From CATOSP01 sp965205385 (lineage in GTDB: Bacteria; Chloroflexota; Dehalococcoidia; Lucifugimonadales; UBA3495), in assembly GCA_965205385.1 (NCBI GenBank), contig CBDBGS010000007.1, positions 682,001-746,000 on the forward strand: a DNA stretch of 64,000 nt, in the 5' to 3' direction. Shown in pieces: positions 61,627 through 64,000 of this stretch; position 1 is the first letter of the stretch; every line of letters begins with the position of its first letter. The position numbers and the translations under genes were made by a program. The notes under the pieces were generated by a model, which was not told where the DNA came from, did not search any database, and was given only the letters and a program-made list of their open reading frames with translations.

Positions 61627-61858
61627 TCTCAACGCATCTGTCCCCGCCCCGCCGAGCCGCGCCCTGTTCCTCCCTCGCTCGAATATTCTAGTCGAGAGCC
61701 AACTGATCTGGAGCTTGGTGTATACTTTGTTCCACGCAAATCGCAACTGCGGTATCCATTTAACGAACACCTTGATGAACACGTATAACGGACACCGAAG
61801 CCGGTCAAGTTAGCCGCCATCTCACCCTGTGCCCAACGTTTAACCAGGAGCTAGACCC

Positions 61859-62659
61859 ATGCCTCAAGACCTGTTTCTCGGCGACTGTCACACCCACATC
61901 GACAACTACCCGGCCCAAGAGATGCCGGAGATTCTGCAACGGGCCGAGGAAGCCGGGGTCGGCTTCGTGGTACTAGCGGGCACGACGGTTGAGTCGACAA
62001 AGAAGTGCATCGACCTCTCCAACCAGTACGACATGCTGTACGCCGGAGTGGGCATCCATCCCATGCAGGCATACAACCACATAGACGGAGCGACCTACGA
62101 AGAGCTGAAGTCCCTCGCCGAAGACTCGGAGAAAGTCGTCACCATCAGCGAAATCGGCCTGGATTTCCTTCCGGACTCCCCGGACCACGATGTCCAGTAC
62201 CAGGTATTCCGGGAACAGATTAGGCTGGCCCGCAGCCTCTCCCTTCCCATCATCTTCCATTCAAGGGAGTCCCATCCCGAAGTGTTTCAGACGTTGCGGG
62301 AAGAGGGGGCGGGCGATGTCGGCGGCGTGATGCACTACTTCCAGGGCGACGAGCCGACGGCGCGGGAGTGCGTCGACTCCGGCTTTTTCATTTCCCTGGC
62401 GAGGCCGCTGCTCCGGCTGCCCGAGTTGCAGGAAGTGGCGACGGAAATTCCTCTCGAAAACATCGTTTTGGAGACTGACGCCTCGCCCCAGCCGTTCAAG
62501 AAATACCGGCACAATTGGACTGAACCGCGCCACGTCAACACCGTTGCCCAGAAGTTGGCCGAGCTAAAGGGAATTAGCCTGGAAGAAGTGGCGGAAGTCA
62601 CCAGCCGCAACATTACCCGCCTACTGAAGTTGGAGCACCTGGTCCCGTCCAGCCGCTAG
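61859..62659 (+). CDS. TatD family metal-dependent hydrolase
   Basis: A 266-residue TatD-type amidohydrolase: DCHTHIDNY (first metal pair), 'YAGVGIHPMQAYN', TISEIGLDFLPD (bridging Glu), 'LPIIFHSRES', MHYFQGDEPTARECVDSGFF and the C-terminal VLETDASPQPF with the final metal Asp. Members are 3'-5' exonucleases or D-aminoacyl-tRNA deacylases. It leads the last plus-strand group in the window, 25 bp ahead of a DNA glycosylase-like gene, which fits a role in nucleic-acid repair or quality control. Confidence 0.9.
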   Translation: MPQDLFLGDCHTHIDNYPAQEMPEILQRAEEAGVGFVVLAGTTVESTKKCIDLSNQYDMLYAGVGIHPMQAYNHIDGATYEELKSLAEDSEKVVTISEIGLDFLPDSPDHDVQYQVFREQIRLARSLSLPIIFHSRESHPEVFQTLREEGAGDVGGVMHYFQGDEPTARECVDSGFFISLARPLLRLPELQEVATEIPLENIVLETDASPQPFKKYRHNWTEPRHVNTVAQKLAELKGISLEEVAEVTSRNITRLLKLEHLVPSSR

Positions 62660-62683
62660 GTTTTCAGAATAGGAGCCCTATAG

Positions 62684-63157
62684 GTGAGCACGCAACACGA
62701 ACATCGGCCCGACCACGTAGCCCCTGAGAAGATCGTCCCCAAGAGCTTGAACGATTATTTGGAAGTCATGACCAAGGCCGTCTTTCAAAGCGGTCTCTCC
62801 TGGAAGGTAGTCAGCAACAAATGGCCCGGTTTCCAGGAAGGATTTAAAGGATTCGACGTTGGGGCCGTCGCCACCATGAACGAGACGGAAATAGACGCGC
62901 TCGCCGCCGATCCCACCATCGTTCGCAACCGCAGGAAGGTAGCGGCCACCGTACACAACGCCCAACGTCTCATCGAACTTTCCGACGAGTACGGGGACAT
63001 GCGGAACTACTTGCGCTCTCAAGGGGACTTCTACGCATTACTCAAGGACGTGCGCAAGCAGTTCAAGTATATGGGGGACACGGGCGCCTACTATTGGCTC
63101 TACGTATTAGGGGAAGACGTCCCCGATTACGGTGAGTTTTGCAACCGCAACCAATAA
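62684..63157 (+). CDS. DNA-3-methyladenine glycosylase I-like (Tag family) protein
   Basis: A 157-residue protein with Tag-like segments: VMTKAVFQSGLSWKVVSNKWPGFQEGFKGFD (about 28-58) and 'DPTIVRNRRKVAATVHNAQRLIEL' (helix-hairpin-like region). It is shorter than E. coli Tag (187 residues) and lacks its N-terminal zinc cysteine; the C-terminal part (FKYMGDTGAYYWLYVLGEDVP) is also atypical. It may remove alkylated purines or be a divergent helix-hairpin-helix protein. The start is a GTG at 62684 with AGGAG upstream. Confidence 0.75.
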   Translation: MSTQHEHRPDHVAPEKIVPKSLNDYLEVMTKAVFQSGLSWKVVSNKWPGFQEGFKGFDVGAVATMNETEIDALAADPTIVRNRRKVAATVHNAQRLIELSDEYGDMRNYLRSQGDFYALLKDVRKQFKYMGDTGAYYWLYVLGEDVPDYGEFCNRNQ

Positions 63158-63230
63158 CCTGTGATAACATTTCAATTGGGTAACCCAGCGCGATTCACCT
63201 GCACACGGCACACACCGGGAGGTTGACGAT

Positions 63231-63824
63231 ATGACCGCTTCCGACACCTGCCATATGGCACTCAAGGAATGGGCCATCACCGTGGAAGCCCTTTCCAATG
63301 GTGACCAAATCTTGCTGCTGCGCAAAGGAGGCATCCACGAGGACGGCAAAGACTTCCGAGTGATTCACCGGGAATTCGTCCTCTATCCAACCTACGAACA
63401 CCAGAAGACTGAGTTGCTTCAACCCGAACACCAACCAGCCCTAGAAGCATTGTTGGAACGTCCCAGGGACCCGGAAAAGATCACCTTCACCCACTTCGCC
63501 AGGGCGGAAGAGGTCCTGGAGGTCTCAGACCAGGAAAAGGTGGACGATCTCCAGCCGCATCACATCTGGACTAAGGAATACGCCCAATCGCGCTTGCATT
63601 GGAAGCCGATGCTTCCCCTGACCATAATGCTGGTCCGGGTTTACCGGTTGGGCCAGCCTGCGGCCGTGCCCTATTACAAGGAATACAGCGGCTGCACCTC
63701 CTGGGTCGAAATTCTGGACCAGGTAGCCCTCGGAGCCCTGGAACCTGTGTTGACCGACGAGGAATTCCGCCGCAAAGTGGATGAAATCAAGGGGAGCCTG
63801 GGGCTGGTCGCCACCGCAGGCTAG
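63231..63824 (+). CDS. DUF1802 family protein
   Basis: A 197-residue DUF1802 protein, recognised by the N-terminal MALKEWAITVEALSNGDQIL followed by LLRKGGIHED, the FVLYPTYEHQ motif and the C-terminal 'YSGCTSWVEIL' stretch. No catalytic role is known. It is preceded by GGGAGG and lies in the plus-strand group after the Tag-like gene (73 bp gap) and before the aldo/keto reductase (17 bp), so it may be co-transcribed with the latter. Function unknown. Confidence 0.88.
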   Translation: MTASDTCHMALKEWAITVEALSNGDQILLLRKGGIHEDGKDFRVIHREFVLYPTYEHQKTELLQPEHQPALEALLERPRDPEKITFTHFARAEEVLEVSDQEKVDDLQPHHIWTKEYAQSRLHWKPMLPLTIMLVRVYRLGQPAAVPYYKEYSGCTSWVEILDQVALGALEPVLTDEEFRRKVDEIKGSLGLVATAG

Positions 63825-63841
63825 ACCTGAGGAGTTGAGAC

Positions 63842-64000
63842 ATGGAGTACCGCCAGCTACCCCGCACCGAACTTAACCTGTCCGAAGTGGGCTTCGGCGT
63901 GTGGACCGTCGCCACCGACTGGTGGGGCAAGTTGGAGGACAACGAACGCGTGGCCCTGTTGGAGAACGCGGTAGAAGAGGGCATAAATTTCTTCGACACC
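63842..64000 (+). CDS. Aldo/keto reductase, 5' part only
   Basis: The gene runs off the right edge; 53 codons are visible: MEYRQLPRTELNLSEVGFGV then 'WTVATDWWGKLEDNERVALL' and EEGINFFDT. This is the N-terminus of an NADPH-dependent aldo/keto reductase of the YajO/general-stress group, ending within the strand that carries the first catalytic Asp (NFFDT). GAGGAGTTGAGAC precedes the ATG. Substrate not determinable from this part. Confidence 0.88.
   Translation, partial: MEYRQLPRTELNLSEVGFGVWTVATDWWGKLEDNERVALLENAVEEGINFFDT

Overview
The window is GC-rich bacterial DNA, densely packed with short operons on alternating strands. The gene content points to an uncultured Chloroflexota, probably a Dehalococcoidia/SAR202-like lineage: an alternative complex III respiratory operon, System I cytochrome c maturation genes, a hopanoid cluster, a SUF operon with SufU scaffolds, TldD/TldE, family III CoA-transferases and a DUF1802 protein. 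That placement is inferred from gene families, not from a marker-gene tree.

Layout. 1-9455 (+): one very large cell-surface protein (fibronectin III, cadherin-like, FG-GAP propeller and Ig-like repeats, then a Pro/Thr stalk and a C-terminal membrane anchor), broken into three reading frames by two single-base shifts and closed by a strong terminator. 9705-12267 (-): an FAH-family enzyme, a HicAB pair whose toxin is broken by a 16-bp duplication, and a ROK kinase. 12269-17288 (-): cytochrome c maturation (CcmH, CcmF, a CcmI-like zinc-ribbon protein, a sandwich-domain membrane protein, a TlpA/CcmG thioredoxin). 17519-25731 (-): alternative complex III, with the catalytic-like and Fe-S halves of ActB as separate genes. 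25869-27182 (-): an MFS transporter. 27370-35404 (+): a class III aminotransferase, TldD/TldE, an alpha/beta hydrolase, a damaged radical SAM gene and an agmatinase-family enzyme. 35464-36813 (-): a maleylpyruvate-isomerase-like protein and a peroxiredoxin-like gene whose first redox-motif cysteine codon is an in-frame TGA followed by a SECIS-like hairpin, a likely selenoprotein. 37349-50474 (+): a hopanoid operon (prenyl synthase, HpnH, HpnG, HpnA, squalene-hopene cyclase, YjbQ, squalene/phytoene synthase) running into sugar and nucleoside genes. 50532-54180 (-): two CoA-transferases and a double-hotdog dehydratase. 54339-54848 (+): a DinB-fold protein. 54927-61071 (-): the SUF operon sufB-(small gene)-sufC-sufD-sufS-sufU-sufU. 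61859-64000 (+): TatD, a Tag-like glycosylase, DUF1802 and the start of an aldo/keto reductase.

How the parts connect. The Ccm genes lie immediately downstream of the complex III operon, whose pentaheme and monoheme cytochromes need heme attachment. The prenyl synthase supplies the chain for squalene, which the cyclase turns into a hopane that HpnH and HpnG extend with a ribose-derived side chain. SUF supplies Fe-S clusters used by ActB, HpnH and other proteins here.

Intergenic DNA is rich in small non-coding repeats: a two-copy MITE-like element in inverted orientation, next to the predicted hopanoid and suf promoters; a palindromic family ending in tctgaac; C5T4/A4G5 hairpins; and degenerate 'ggtcagtggtcagt' tracts. 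No rRNA, tRNA or CRISPR array was recognised.
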